This document shows positions 38,731-47,636 of a stretch of DNA of 64,000 nucleotides, in pieces; positions within the stretch are counted from its first letter, which is position 1; each line of letters opens with the position of its first letter. Origin of the DNA: Flavobacterium sp. (GTDB lineage: Bacteria > Bacteroidota > Bacteroidia > Flavobacteriales > Flavobacteriaceae); contig NZ_JAQSDH010000049.1 in assembly GCF_029945805.1 (NCBI RefSeq), positions 1-64,000 on the forward strand, in the 5' to 3' direction. The notes beneath the pieces are model-generated. The model made no database searches. It saw only the letters and a list, made by a program, of their open reading frames with translations, and had not been told where the DNA came from. Position numbers and translations under genes: made by a program.

Positions 38731-38941
38731 TTTTTGGATGGAAATTTGTAGCAAACAAAGTTAGGAAATTTGAATGGATACGCTGATACGATTGCTTTAT
38801 TTAGGATTAAACCGATAAAAAAATTAGAGGAATACGCAAAATCTTAATTGAATTCGTAACCAAAAATCGAGTATTCGATTTTATTGACAAAAAAAGGTTA
38901 AAAAACAAACCTTTTCTTAATAACTTCTTAACTTAAACCTC

Positions 38942-38971
38942 TTGTGATTTAGTAATTTAGATGTAATTTTG
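38942..38971 (+). promoter_or_regulatory. Promoter of the giant T9SS surface protein gene
   Basis: TTG (38942-38944) and a perfect TAATTTTG (38964-38971) are 19 bases apart, the same spacing as at atpD. The leader of about 80 bases contains nested inverted words TGCCT/AGGCA (38990-38994 and 39019-39023) and CTATTTT/AAAATAG, so a leader hairpin is possible. The remaining part of 38731-39057 holds no gene. Confidence 0.7.
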
Positions 38972-39057
38972 TCACCCCAACCTCTACTATGCCTTTCGTA
39001 CTATTTTGCAAAAAAAATAGGCAGTGCTATGAAAACTAATTAGATAACATAATTAAA

Positions 39058-42000
39058 ATGAATTTTAAAAAATTACTCATAGCTTTTGTTCTTTTAGTAA
39101 CACATTCATTTACTTCCTTTGGACAAATCACTACTGACGGATTAAATAATACAACCACTCTTTTTACATTAACAGGTGGTGCGTATTATACTGGAAATTC
39201 AGCCGCAGGAGATAGACCTGCAACTTCCCCTTTTGCAACCGAAGGAACACATTCAAGAGGAATTATAAACGGAACTTCTACCCTAGTCACAACTAACATT
39301 AATACCGTTGGCTACGCAGCCATTTCGTCTAGCTTTAGGTTGGCTTCTTTCTCAATTAGTTCAACTGCAAATGGAGCAGAAGTAACTGATGTTGTTACGG
39401 TAGAGATTAGTCCAGACGGTGGAATAAACTATTACAGCACTGTTAGAGTTTTAGGAAACAATAATGCCTATTGGGCATATTCGGCTTCTGGTATTGCCAC
39501 AACTGCATATGATGGTAATGCAACTCCGGCAGACTTCTCTCCCGCAGGAGGCGGTAACAGAACAGCAGATGGATATTCTACAGTAGAAGTTACCGGTCTA
39601 CCTGCCGTTACAAATTTGAGAGTACGAATAACAATGTTGAATAATTCTGCAAATGAACAATGGGTAATGGATGACTTTAGAGTTTTAGGTACGCTTACAG
39701 CACTTTGCTCCACCCCAACTGCTCAAACTTCGTCCTTAACCACCAGTAATGTAACTACTACTGGTGCTGATTTAAGTTGGACCGATGGCGCGAGTGCTTC
39801 TGGAACTATAGTGGGACTTCGATTGACTGCCAATGCAAATGCTACGCCAGTTGCCAGCACCAATTATACACCAACCCTAAATTTTGCGACCGCAGCCGGT
39901 GCCAATTTAATCAATGCCAACAACGTCGTGGTAGCTAAAAATTCAGCAGAAACAGTAACTGGAATTACAGGTTTAGCACCTGGAACACAATACACCGCCA
40001 CGCCGTATGCTTATAATGGTAGCGGAACGAATGTGTGTTTTAACACTACTAATCCAGAGAGTTTGAGTTTTTGGACTTTAGCAAATGAGCCTACAACTCC
40101 AATTGGAAGTTTTACTTGTGGTGCTCCAACAACTACCAGTATCATATTAAATTTTCCTGCAGCAAATACAATAACTAATGTCGGTGCAAGTGGAGGTTAT
40201 TTCTTAGTTTACCGCGAAAGTGCTGCGCCTACAGGTTTTCCGGTTGACGGTACAATTTATGCAGGAGGTTCAACAATCGGAGATGCTACTGTTCGTTCAC
40301 CCGCAGGTTATATTCCTGCGGCAGCAACAACAATAACAGTTTCTGGTTTGAATGGTGGAACTACTTATTATTTTGCCTTGATTCCTTATGGCGCTGTAAC
40401 TGGCCCAATAGCTTCTACGGTAAATTATAGAACCGGAACACCAATTACTGGATTTTGCAACACCTCTCCAGCTCCAGAAATAAATGTTAGAGGAATTATC
40501 GGTTCCAATCCAACAATCACTGATGGCGACATCACACCAAGTGGGTTAGACAATACCTTGTTTACGACCGTAGTGGTTGCCAGTAGTCAGTCTAAAACGT
40601 TTAGAATAGAAAATACGGGTAATGCCAATTTAAATGTAAGCAACATTACCTTAACTGGAGTAGACCCAGGCGATTTTGCGATTTCGGGTATTTCGCTTCC
40701 AGCAACTATTGCAGGTGGCGCTTTTTTAGATTTCACAATTACGTTCACACCTACAGCCGCAGGAACCAGAACCGCAATAGTTACCATTGTCAATACAGAT
40801 GCAAATGAGGCAAATTATGATTTTGTAGTGCAAGGAACGGGCACAACTACTCCAATTGTAGAAATTAACGTTAAAGGAAACGGACAAAGTATTCCTGATA
40901 ACAGCATTTATCCGCAAGGCACCAACTGGACTTTCTTTCCGGTTACTTTGCAAGGTTCTTCCTCAACCCGAATATTTACGATTGAGAATTTGGGAACCAC
41001 TCCTCTGTCACTTACTGGCGCTTCACCGTACATTCAAATTACGGGCGCTCATGCTACTTTATTTACGGTTAGTATTATTCCGTCCAATTCCATTGCGGGA
41101 AATAGTACCACCACATTTCAAATAACTTTTAGTCCAACTTCGGGCGGTGCTAAGAATGCTACCATCACAATTTTTAACAACGATACTGATGAAGCCGTTT
41201 ATAATTTCAACATCAGCGGCACTTGTCAGGGAAATAATAATATTTATGTAAGTGGCAATGGATATGACGTACCCAAAGCATCGGTAACGACAAGCACCAC
41301 TAACCTGACTAATTTTGGCTTGATAGCAGTAACTACTGGAGTAAAGCAAAATACGTTTGTAATTACTAATTTATCTGGCGCCACGCGCTACCTGTCTAAT
41401 GTGTCCGTTTCGGGTGCTGATGCTGCCATGTTTACCGTAGTAGCACAACCTAATAACGGCGCTTTTGCAAACGGAAACACGACCTCATTTACCGTAAACT
41501 TTACGCCAACTTCTGCTGGTGTTAAAAATACAACGGTAAACTTTAATGTCTACACCAATAGTGGAAGAACCACGTTGGACCTTATTGATCCCGTATTTAC
41601 TTTTGCGGTTTCTGGTGAAGGTATTGTTTATACATCGTGTACCAATAACCCTTCTCAAACTATTGTCGTACAGGATTTTGAAGTGCTGCCTGCAACACCT
41701 ACTTGGGGGTACACTCCAGTGCTAACAGACGCTGTCACTGCAATTGCTGGTGGAACATTTAATAACGGTTCTGTTCCTGTTAATGCTTTTATTGGAGCAA
41801 AATCGTACCAATTTAAAGGAGCCACAACCGGAATTACTGGAAGTGCTGTACTAACTATGAATTCCGTTGACGTGAGTCAGTTTAACAACATAGATTTTTC
41901 TATGAGGGTTGCTGCTTTCAGGGTAAGTGGTACCTCGCAAGGACTTGATGTAAACGATTTAGTGCAAGTAGAAACAAGTACAGATGGCGGTGTAAACTGG

Positions 42001-43932
42001 TCGGTAGAATCGGTTTTGAGAGGCTACACTAATTCGCGATGGAGTTTTGCTGCAACGGGTAATTTTAATGCATATTATACCGGAAATAATTCGGGCAGTA
42101 CTATCGACACCCGATTAGGAAATGCTGAATTGACCGGTTCTGCTGGAATCTCAACTTATTACGTTAAAAACTTACCGCAGTCGACCGCGCTTTTAATCCG
42201 AATTACCCTTAATGTAGACCGAACTGATGAAATGTGGGCACTTGACAACATTAAAATTGAAGGTCAAACACCACAATCAACTACTTGGAACGGATCGAAT
42301 TGGTCTGCTGGTTTTCCAACCCCAAGCACCAAAGCCATTATTGATACCGGCACAATTTATACTACAGTTACAGATATTGCTCACGGAATTGGAAGCATAG
42401 AAGCTTGTGAACTGCAAATTAAATCTGGCGCAACGGTAACTGTAGATGCTAATTATTATTTTGAAATTCAAAGTAATATTACAAATGATGGAATTTTAAA
42501 TGTGGCTAACAACGGAAGTTTGGTTCAGGTAAATGACACTGCGGTAAACAAAGGAGATATAAATTATGAAAGAAACGTAACGAGTTTAAGAGGTTATGAT
42601 TATATATATTGGTCTTCACCAGTATTAGGTCAACCCTTGGGTTCACTATACTCAAGTACAACTCCAGGACTTAAATACGAATGGAATCCTATTGCTTTAA
42701 ATCCATCAGGCAGTTATGGTTTTTGGATTGCGCCCGTTTCCTCTACGATGGAAGTAGCAAAAGGGTATATTATTAGAGCCTCAAGTTCTTATGGTTGGAC
42801 AGGCAGTTTCACAAGTAAGTTTACCGGCCAACCTAATAATGGAGTAATTTCGCCAACCTTAAGTAGAATAGCAAATTCAGCTGTGGTAAATGACCGATGG
42901 AATTTGATTGGAAATCCATATCCTTCCGCGCTTGATGCAAAAGCCTTTTTAGTAGAAAACGCAGTAACAAATCCTAATATTGATGGATTTATTGGATTAT
43001 GGAAACATCTTAATGCACCTGTTTCTCCTACTAGTCCTTATTATTCAACTTATCAATATAACTATACTAATGATTATTTAATTTATAATAGAACTGGTGC
43101 TCAAACACAGAATGGCTTCGACGGTTATGTAGCATCTGGACAGGCCTTTTTTGTAAATTTATTGCAAGGCACAACTACTACGTCAACGATAAAGTTTAAA
43201 AATGCCTTTAGAAATAAGAGCTATGACAACAGTCAATTTTTAAGAACTAGTCAGAATGAAGAGGGCCGCATTTGGTTGGATTTAGTCAACTCAGCCAATA
43301 TGCCTGTACGATCGCTTATTGGATATGTAGATGGTGCAACGCAGGAAAGAGATCGATTATATGATGCAATAACTACTATTGGAATCAATAATAGTATCCA
43401 TTCCGTCATAGATACTGAAATCTTTGTTATACAGGGAAGACCTATTCCATTTGATACCAATGACCAAGTACCACTAGGATACAATGCAACAGTAGCAGGC
43501 AATTACAAAATCGCTATTGCGGGAGTTGATGGATTGTTTACACAAGATCAACCGATTTATTTAGAAGACAAATTATTAAGTATACTACATGATCTGAGAC
43601 AAAGCCCCTATACTTTTGATTCTGCTGTTGGCGTGTTTAATGATCGATTTGTGTTGCGGTATACCGCAACGGCTTTAGGCAATTCTAATTTTGAAACATT
43701 GGAAAGCAGCGTTATTGTTTCAACCAAAAATAACGAACTGACTATCAATTCGTATATCGAAACCATTCAAGACGTGACGATTTATGATATTCTAGGCAGA
43801 CAATTATTAGAAAACAAAAGTATCGCAAACAACACTTTTGTAGCGTCTAACATTTCGATGAGTCAGCAAGCACTGATTGTGAAGATTAAATTAGTCAACG
43901 GTTTAGTTGTTACACGAAAAATAATTCTATAA
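39058..43932 (+). CDS. Giant secreted surface protein with choice-of-anchor-D-like repeats and T9SS type C sorting domain
   Basis: A 1624-residue exported protein (signal MNFKKLLIAFVLLVTHSFTSFGQ). Two regions, about 25-215 and 870-1075, resemble each other (SSFRLASFSISSTANG..VEISPDGGINYYSTVRVLG and VSQFNNIDFSMRVAAFRVSG..VETSTDGGVNWSVESVL). Around 480-860 lie three Ig-like modules starting EINVRG/EINVKGNGQ/NIYVSGNGY with TNTDANEANYDF-type ends, as in choice-of-anchor D proteins. The region 1180-1500 (WNLIGNPYPSALDAKAFL, SGQAFFVNL) is a common flavobacterial surface module. The last 75 residues (ELTINSYIETIQDVTIYDIL, VKIKLVNGLVVTRKIIL) fit a T9SS type C signal. No enzyme motif; probably an adhesin or surface layer component. 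Confidence 0.9.
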   Translation: MNFKKLLIAFVLLVTHSFTSFGQITTDGLNNTTTLFTLTGGAYYTGNSAAGDRPATSPFATEGTHSRGIINGTSTLVTTNINTVGYAAISSSFRLASFSISSTANGAEVTDVVTVEISPDGGINYYSTVRVLGNNNAYWAYSASGIATTAYDGNATPADFSPAGGGNRTADGYSTVEVTGLPAVTNLRVRITMLNNSANEQWVMDDFRVLGTLTALCSTPTAQTSSLTTSNVTTTGADLSWTDGASASGTIVGLRLTANANATPVASTNYTPTLNFATAAGANLINANNVVVAKNSAETVTGITGLAPGTQYTATPYAYNGSGTNVCFNTTNPESLSFWTLANEPTTPIGSFTCGAPTTTSIILNFPAANTITNVGASGGYFLVYRESAAPTGFPVDGTIYAGGSTIGDATVRSPAGYIPAAATTITVSGLNGGTTYYFALIPYGAVTGPIASTVNYRTGTPITGFCNTSPAPEINVRGIIGSNPTITDGDITPSGLDNTLFTTVVVASSQSKTFRIENTGNANLNVSNITLTGVDPGDFAISGISLPATIAGGAFLDFTITFTPTAAGTRTAIVTIVNTDANEANYDFVVQGTGTTTPIVEINVKGNGQSIPDNSIYPQGTNWTFFPVTLQGSSSTRIFTIENLGTTPLSLTGASPYIQITGAHATLFTVSIIPSNSIAGNSTTTFQITFSPTSGGAKNATITIFNNDTDEAVYNFNISGTCQGNNNIYVSGNGYDVPKASVTTSTTNLTNFGLIAVTTGVKQNTFVITNLSGATRYLSNVSVSGADAAMFTVVAQPNNGAFANGNTTSFTVNFTPTSAGVKNTTVNFNVYTNSGRTTLDLIDPVFTFAVSGEGIVYTSCTNNPSQTIVVQDFEVLPATPTWGYTPVLTDAVTAIAGGTFNNGSVPVNAFIGAKSYQFKGATTGITGSAVLTMNSVDVSQFNNIDFSMRVAAFRVSGTSQGLDVNDLVQVETSTDGGVNWSVESVLRGYTNSRWSFAATGNFNAYYTGNNSGSTIDTRLGNAELTGSAGISTYYVKNLPQSTALLIRITLNVDRTDEMWALDNIKIEGQTPQSTTWNGSNWSAGFPTPSTKAIIDTGTIYTTVTDIAHGIGSIEACELQIKSGATVTVDANYYFEIQSNITNDGILNVANNGSLVQVNDTAVNKGDINYERNVTSLRGYDYIYWSSPVLGQPLGSLYSSTTPGLKYEWNPIALNPSGSYGFWIAPVSSTMEVAKGYIIRASSSYGWTGSFTSKFTGQPNNGVISPTLSRIANSAVVNDRWNLIGNPYPSALDAKAFLVENAVTNPNIDGFIGLWKHLNAPVSPTSPYYSTYQYNYTNDYLIYNRTGAQTQNGFDGYVASGQAFFVNLLQGTTTTSTIKFKNAFRNKSYDNSQFLRTSQNEEGRIWLDLVNSANMPVRSLIGYVDGATQERDRLYDAITTIGINNSIHSVIDTEIFVIQGRPIPFDTNDQVPLGYNATVAGNYKIAIAGVDGLFTQDQPIYLEDKLLSILHDLRQSPYTFDSAVGVFNDRFVLRYTATALGNSNFETLESSVIVSTKNNELTINSYIETIQDVTIYDILGRQLLENKSIANNTFVASNISMSQQALIVKIKLVNGLVVTRKIIL

Positions 43933-43945
43933 CAAAAACATAAAT

Positions 43946-43990
43946 AAAAAAAGAGTCCGATTCTAAAAACTAGAATCGGACTCTTTTTTT
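43946..43990. terminator. Strong bidirectional terminator after the giant surface protein gene
   Basis: Perfect 20-bp arms (43946-43965 and 43971-43990), core GAGTCCGATTCTA, with a 5-base loop, A7 before and T7 after. It can also end transcripts from bioB. Confidence 0.92.
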
Positions 43991-44040
43991 ATACAGACGA
44001 AATTATAAAATAGGTTTTTAATTTAACTAAGTCTCCAAGG

Positions 44041-44085
44041 CACTTCGATACTTCCTTCGTCAGCACAGGCGTACCTCAGTGTGAC
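44041..44085. repeat. GTCACACTGAG..CGAAGTG palindromic repeat, reverse copy
   Basis: On the minus strand it reads GTCACACTGAGGTACGCCTG then TGCTGACGAAGGAAGTATCG and AAGTG. It closely matches 38091-38135 and shares its ends with 37985-38032. Located just past the bioB stop codon. Confidence 0.75.
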
Positions 44086-44145
44086 AAATTGCTCCTAATT
44101 GTCTTTATTATATAATTAGTACCAATGGCTTGAAGTACTAAAATC

Positions 44146-45231
44146 TTATTTCCCTTTTGTGGATGCTTCTAAATTCTTCTCAATTTTATGTCCTGGTCTT
44201 GACCATTTTGGTTTTTCTCCTAATGCTTCAAATTGCGAATCTGCTGCTTCTACTGTTTGTGGTTGCGACACTTTAGTGAATGGTTTTTGAGGTTTTAATC
44301 CTAACAATTCAAACATTTTCATATCGTCTTCCACATCCGGATTTGGTGTGGTCAATAATTTATCGCCTGCAAAAATAGAATTCGCACCCGCAAAGAAACA
44401 CATGGCTTGTCCTTCTCTTGACATATTCATTCTTCCTGCTGAAAGTCTAACTTGCGTTTCGGGCATAATGATTCTAGTGGTCGCCACCATACGAATCATT
44501 TCCCAAATTTCAACTGGTTTTTCATCTTCCATTGGTGTTCCTTCTACAGCAACTAATGCATTTATGGGCACTGATTCGGGTTGAGGATCTAATGTGGATA
44601 GCGCTACTAGCATTCCGGCTCGGTCTTCTACGCTTTCTCCCATTCCAATAATTCCTCCGCTACAAACGGTTACATTTGTTTTACGAACGTTTTGAATGGT
44701 TTCCAAACGGTCTTCAAAACCTCTGGTCGAAATTACTTCTTTATAATATTCTTCAGATGTGTCTAAGTTGTGATTGTAGGCATACAAGCCAGCTTCCGCT
44801 AATCGATGTGCTTGATTTTCGGTAATCATTCCAAGTGTACAGCACACTTCCATATCTAATTTATTGATAGTCCGAACCATTTCTAAAACTTGGTCAAATT
44901 CGGGACCGTCTTTTACATTTCTCCAAGCTGCACCCATACAAACACGAGATGAACCACCAGATTTTGCTCTTAAAGCCTGCGCTTTTACTTGTGCAACGCT
45001 CATCAAATCATTCCCTTCTAAACCAGTATGATAACGCGCAGCTTGCGGACAATACCCGCAATCTTCTGGACAACCACCAGTTTTTATAGATAATAACGTG
45101 GATACCTGAACTACGTTTGGATCGTGCTGTTCTCTATGGATTGAAGCTGCTTCGAAAAGCAAATCCATCATAGGTTTATTGTATATAGCGATGATTTCTT
45201 CCTTGGTCCAATTGTGCTTAATACTGCTCAT
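44146..45231 (-). CDS. bioB: Biotin synthase (radical SAM)
   Basis: Inserts sulfur into dethiobiotin, the last step of biotin synthesis. I use the start MSSIKHNWTKEEI (45231, 361 residues); eight more upstream codons are open. The radical-SAM cluster is in TGGCPEDCGYCPQAARYHT near 45-63 (CxxxCxxC). Further family motifs are CMGAAWRNVKDGPEFDQVLEMV in part, CCTLGMITENQAHRLAEAGLYAYNHNLDTS in part (Cys ligand region of the [2Fe-2S] cluster), CSGGIIGMGES and RLSAGR near 260 (the unusual Arg ligand). Complete. It is on the opposite strand and 6 kb away from the other bio genes. Confidence 0.97.
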   Translation of the reverse strand: MSSIKHNWTKEEIIAIYNKPMMDLLFEAASIHREQHDPNVVQVSTLLSIKTGGCPEDCGYCPQAARYHTGLEGNDLMSVAQVKAQALRAKSGGSSRVCMGAAWRNVKDGPEFDQVLEMVRTINKLDMEVCCTLGMITENQAHRLAEAGLYAYNHNLDTSEEYYKEVISTRGFEDRLETIQNVRKTNVTVCSGGIIGMGESVEDRAGMLVALSTLDPQPESVPINALVAVEGTPMEDEKPVEIWEMIRMVATTRIIMPETQVRLSAGRMNMSREGQAMCFFAGANSIFAGDKLLTTPNPDVEDDMKMFELLGLKPQKPFTKVSQPQTVEAADSQFEALGEKPKWSRPGHKIEKNLEASTKGK

Positions 45232-45264
45232 AAAGGCTATTTTATATTGCATCAAAAGTAGTTA

Positions 45265-45285
45265 AATTGTATGGAAGTTACAATT
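45265..45285 (-). promoter_or_regulatory. Inverted repeat upstream of bioB, possible operator
   Basis: AATTGTA (45265-45271) and TACAATT (45279-45285) form a perfect 7-bp inverted repeat with a 7-base spacer, about 35 bases before the start codon. It could be a BirA-type or other repressor site, but I did not see the same site before bioF. Confidence 0.3.
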
Positions 45286-45310
45286 ATGTCTGCTAATTAA
45301 GAGTTAATTT

Positions 45311-45751
45311 TTAATCTTGGGTTGAAGTTTTACTGCGCCAAAGTTGCATTGCAATAAAAACTATAATTACAGATGATGCTAAACCTTCAAAAAGTACTCC
45401 GATACAATATTCGTTAACGCTAGGTGAGCCTCCAAAAAGAAAGTCTTCTGAAAGTGTTGCGATGAATGCTTCTCCACCTTTACTGTAAATGTAAATCAGC
45501 AATCCAATAACACTAAACACAACGCCTAAAATAGCCGTTAGTCCGGCAGAACGTAGGTTATCAAGATAGCCTGATTTTCCTTCCGCATAATTAGAATTCA
45601 AGGTTCGATATACGCCATAAAACACTATAAAACCATTAAGAATTCGCAAGTAAAACAGATTGGTGAGTCCAAAAAATTCCATAATAACGAAGTAAACTGC
45701 TATACCGGCAAAAATTATAAGTGCGTTGATTAGTTCTTTAGGTAGTTTCAT
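45311..45751 (-). CDS. Four-segment membrane protein, DUF4199-like
   Basis: A 146-residue integral membrane protein with four hydrophobic segments (near 8-30, 34-48, 70-90 and 112-135). The layout, with a short polar loop LNSNYAEGKSGYLDNLRSAGLTA after the second segment and a late stretch in which about 35 residues precede the last segment, resembles DUF4199 proteins of bacteroidetes. I am not certain of that family. No enzyme motif. It lies upstream of bioB on the same strand with an 79-bp gap. Confidence 0.65.
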   Translation of the reverse strand: MKLPKELINALIIFAGIAVYFVIMEFFGLTNLFYLRILNGFIVFYGVYRTLNSNYAEGKSGYLDNLRSAGLTAILGVVFSVIGLLIYIYSKGGEAFIATLSEDFLFGGSPSVNEYCIGVLFEGLASSVIIVFIAMQLWRSKTSTQD

Positions 45752-45872
45752 AACAATAATTTTTAAGTGATTTATAGTTTACATTATATAAACTTAAGAA
45801 AGTTATCATCAAAAATTGAGTTATTTAACAAAAAAAGAGAAAATAAACAAGTTAAAACTGTTAATCATTCGC

Positions 45873-46805
45873 TTACTTTAACGAAGCAATATATTCTTCC
45901 GCTGTAGATTTATCAGCACCTAATTGGGCTTTGAGTGCCTCAACGGATTCGAACTTTTGTTCGGACCGCATTCTTTTTAAGAGTGAAACTGTAATTTTAC
46001 GACCGTACAAATCTTGATTGAAATCGAAAAAATGAATTTCTATAGTTTGCGTTGTTCCATCGACCGTTGGACGAATCCCGATGTTCATCATTCCGTAAAG
46101 TAGACTTCCATCGATGCTACTTTTAACAATATAAACTCCGTTTGCGGGAATAAGTTTGTAATTTTCCGCTATTGTAATATTCGCCGTCGGATAACCAATA
46201 GTTCTTCCGAGTTGCTTTCCTTGAATCACTGTTCCCGTTACTGAATAAGTGTAGCCCAAATAATCTGCTGCCAACTCTACATTTCCTTCTAATAGTGCGG
46301 TTCTTATTTTTGTAGAACTGATGGAGACTTCATTTAATTGTTCGACCGAAATTTGTTCTACATCAAATCCGAATAGTTCTCCAAAAGTGATTAAATCATC
46401 AATATTAGCCGTTCTGTTTCTGCCAAATCGATGATCATGTCCGATAATTATTTTTTTAACTTTAAAAACATCTACCAAAACCGCTTTCACAAATTCCTCT
46501 GCAGTTAATCTTGAAAACTCTTTATCAAACGGATGCACAACAAGATTGTCGATACCTAAAGTATCTAACAAACCTATTTTTTCATCCAGTGTATTCAATT
46601 GTTTCATTTCGGTATCATCCTGCAGCACTATGCGTGGATGTGGGAAAAATGTAAGCACCAAACTTTCACAATTCAACTCCTGGGCGTTCTTCGTGATTTG
46701 TTCCAAAATTTTGCGGTGCCCTAGATGTACACCATCAAAAGTACCAATGGTTACAATGGTTTGTTTGGTTGCGCTGAATGATTTTATGGAGTTGACTATT
46801 TTCAA
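45873..46805 (-). CDS. ribF: Bifunctional riboflavin kinase / FMN adenylyltransferase
   Basis: Converts riboflavin to FMN and FMN to FAD. The 310 residues start with the adenylyltransferase domain: VTIGTFDGVHLGHRKILEQ (15-33, HxGH-type nucleotidyltransferase motif), LVLTFFPHPRIVLQ, VKKIIIGHDHRFGRNR near 125 and SISSTKIRTALLEG. The C-terminal kinase domain follows from about 185: GKQLGRTIGYPTANI, GVYIVKS, NIGIRPTVDG and EIHFFDFNQDLYGR. Both halves are complete. A -7 element TATTTTTG (complement of 46831-46838) is 25 bases upstream. Confidence 0.97.
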   Translation of the reverse strand: MKIVNSIKSFSATKQTIVTIGTFDGVHLGHRKILEQITKNAQELNCESLVLTFFPHPRIVLQDDTEMKQLNTLDEKIGLLDTLGIDNLVVHPFDKEFSRLTAEEFVKAVLVDVFKVKKIIIGHDHRFGRNRTANIDDLITFGELFGFDVEQISVEQLNEVSISSTKIRTALLEGNVELAADYLGYTYSVTGTVIQGKQLGRTIGYPTANITIAENYKLIPANGVYIVKSSIDGSLLYGMMNIGIRPTVDGTTQTIEIHFFDFNQDLYGRKITVSLLKRMRSEQKFESVEALKAQLGADKSTAEEYIASLK

Positions 46806-46903
46806 AAACTAAGTAAAAAAATGTGTGAGGCAAAAATATGTTTTACAAACCAAAAATCGATAATTTTTATCACTTAAAATAAAGTACAACCACACGGGAG
46901 TTT

Positions 46904-47413
46904 TTAGTACGCTATCTTTTCTGTAACCTGTGGAACTTCTGTTATTTTAAAATCGAGTTCAAAGTGAATATCTTTTTTGGTTGATTTTACGTGAAGATTA
47001 CCTTGTGCTATTTTATAGACACCTGTTTTACCTTTGCAAAAACAATATCTACCGAAAATCATTTTAGTGTTTTGCAATTCTTTATCTGTGTATTTAGCCT
47101 CTAAAACTTCATTTGGAACTTCAAAAAGAACTTCTTCTCTATACCCGCCATCATAAGCAACCTGATCCTGATTTATAGCATAAACATAATGCAACACATT
47201 TGTTTTGTCATTCTCTAAAATTGTATAAGATACATAACCATCATTTTGCACTACTTCAAGCTTCTTATTTTTCAATAAATGTAATTTCCTTGAGCCATTC
47301 TCCAATGAATCCATTTTTAAAAGAGAAATTTCTTGGTTCACCTTTTGGTTGCATTTACAAGAGGACATTTGTAATGCTAAACAAAATAGCAGTAGTGTAA
47401 TTAAGAATCGCAT
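46904..47413 (-). CDS. Hypothetical lipoprotein
   Basis: A 169-residue protein from the start MRFLITLLLFCLALQMSSC at 47413, giving a lipoprotein signal with the lipid Cys at 19 followed by KCNQK. The frame stays open 21 codons upstream but lacks the signal-peptide logic. The mature part is mixed alpha/beta with a CFCKGKTGVYKI stretch near 130 and a charged end (HFELDFKITEVPQVTEKIAY). I do not recognise the family. It stands alone and diverges from the metalloprotease gene at 47637. Confidence 0.7.
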   Translation of the reverse strand: MRFLITLLLFCLALQMSSCKCNQKVNQEISLLKMDSLENGSRKLHLLKNKKLEVVQNDGYVSYTILENDKTNVLHYVYAINQDQVAYDGGYREEVLFEVPNEVLEAKYTDKELQNTKMIFGRYCFCKGKTGVYKIAQGNLHVKSTKKDIHFELDFKITEVPQVTEKIAY

Positions 47414-47636
47414 AGCATAATTATTTAAAAAGTGATAACAAAGATATGAAAAGACTGTGCCTTTTTTTGCGTTCAAAATCAGTTTGTCAAGAAAAGCAAT
47501 ACAAAAAATTGATTAATTTAATTAAAACGCTACCAAAATGTTAAAATTGCGAATACAATATTTAATAATCATGCTTATAATTTGCAAATTATTTAAACAT
47601 ACCTATCTTTACCTACTTTTATTAAATCAACAAACC

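Noticed and set aside
47538..47636. N-terminal extension of the second reprolysin-type protease
   Set aside because: The later start MKKLLLLVVFIVTAGQTFAQ is a normal signal peptide; the extension would bury it.
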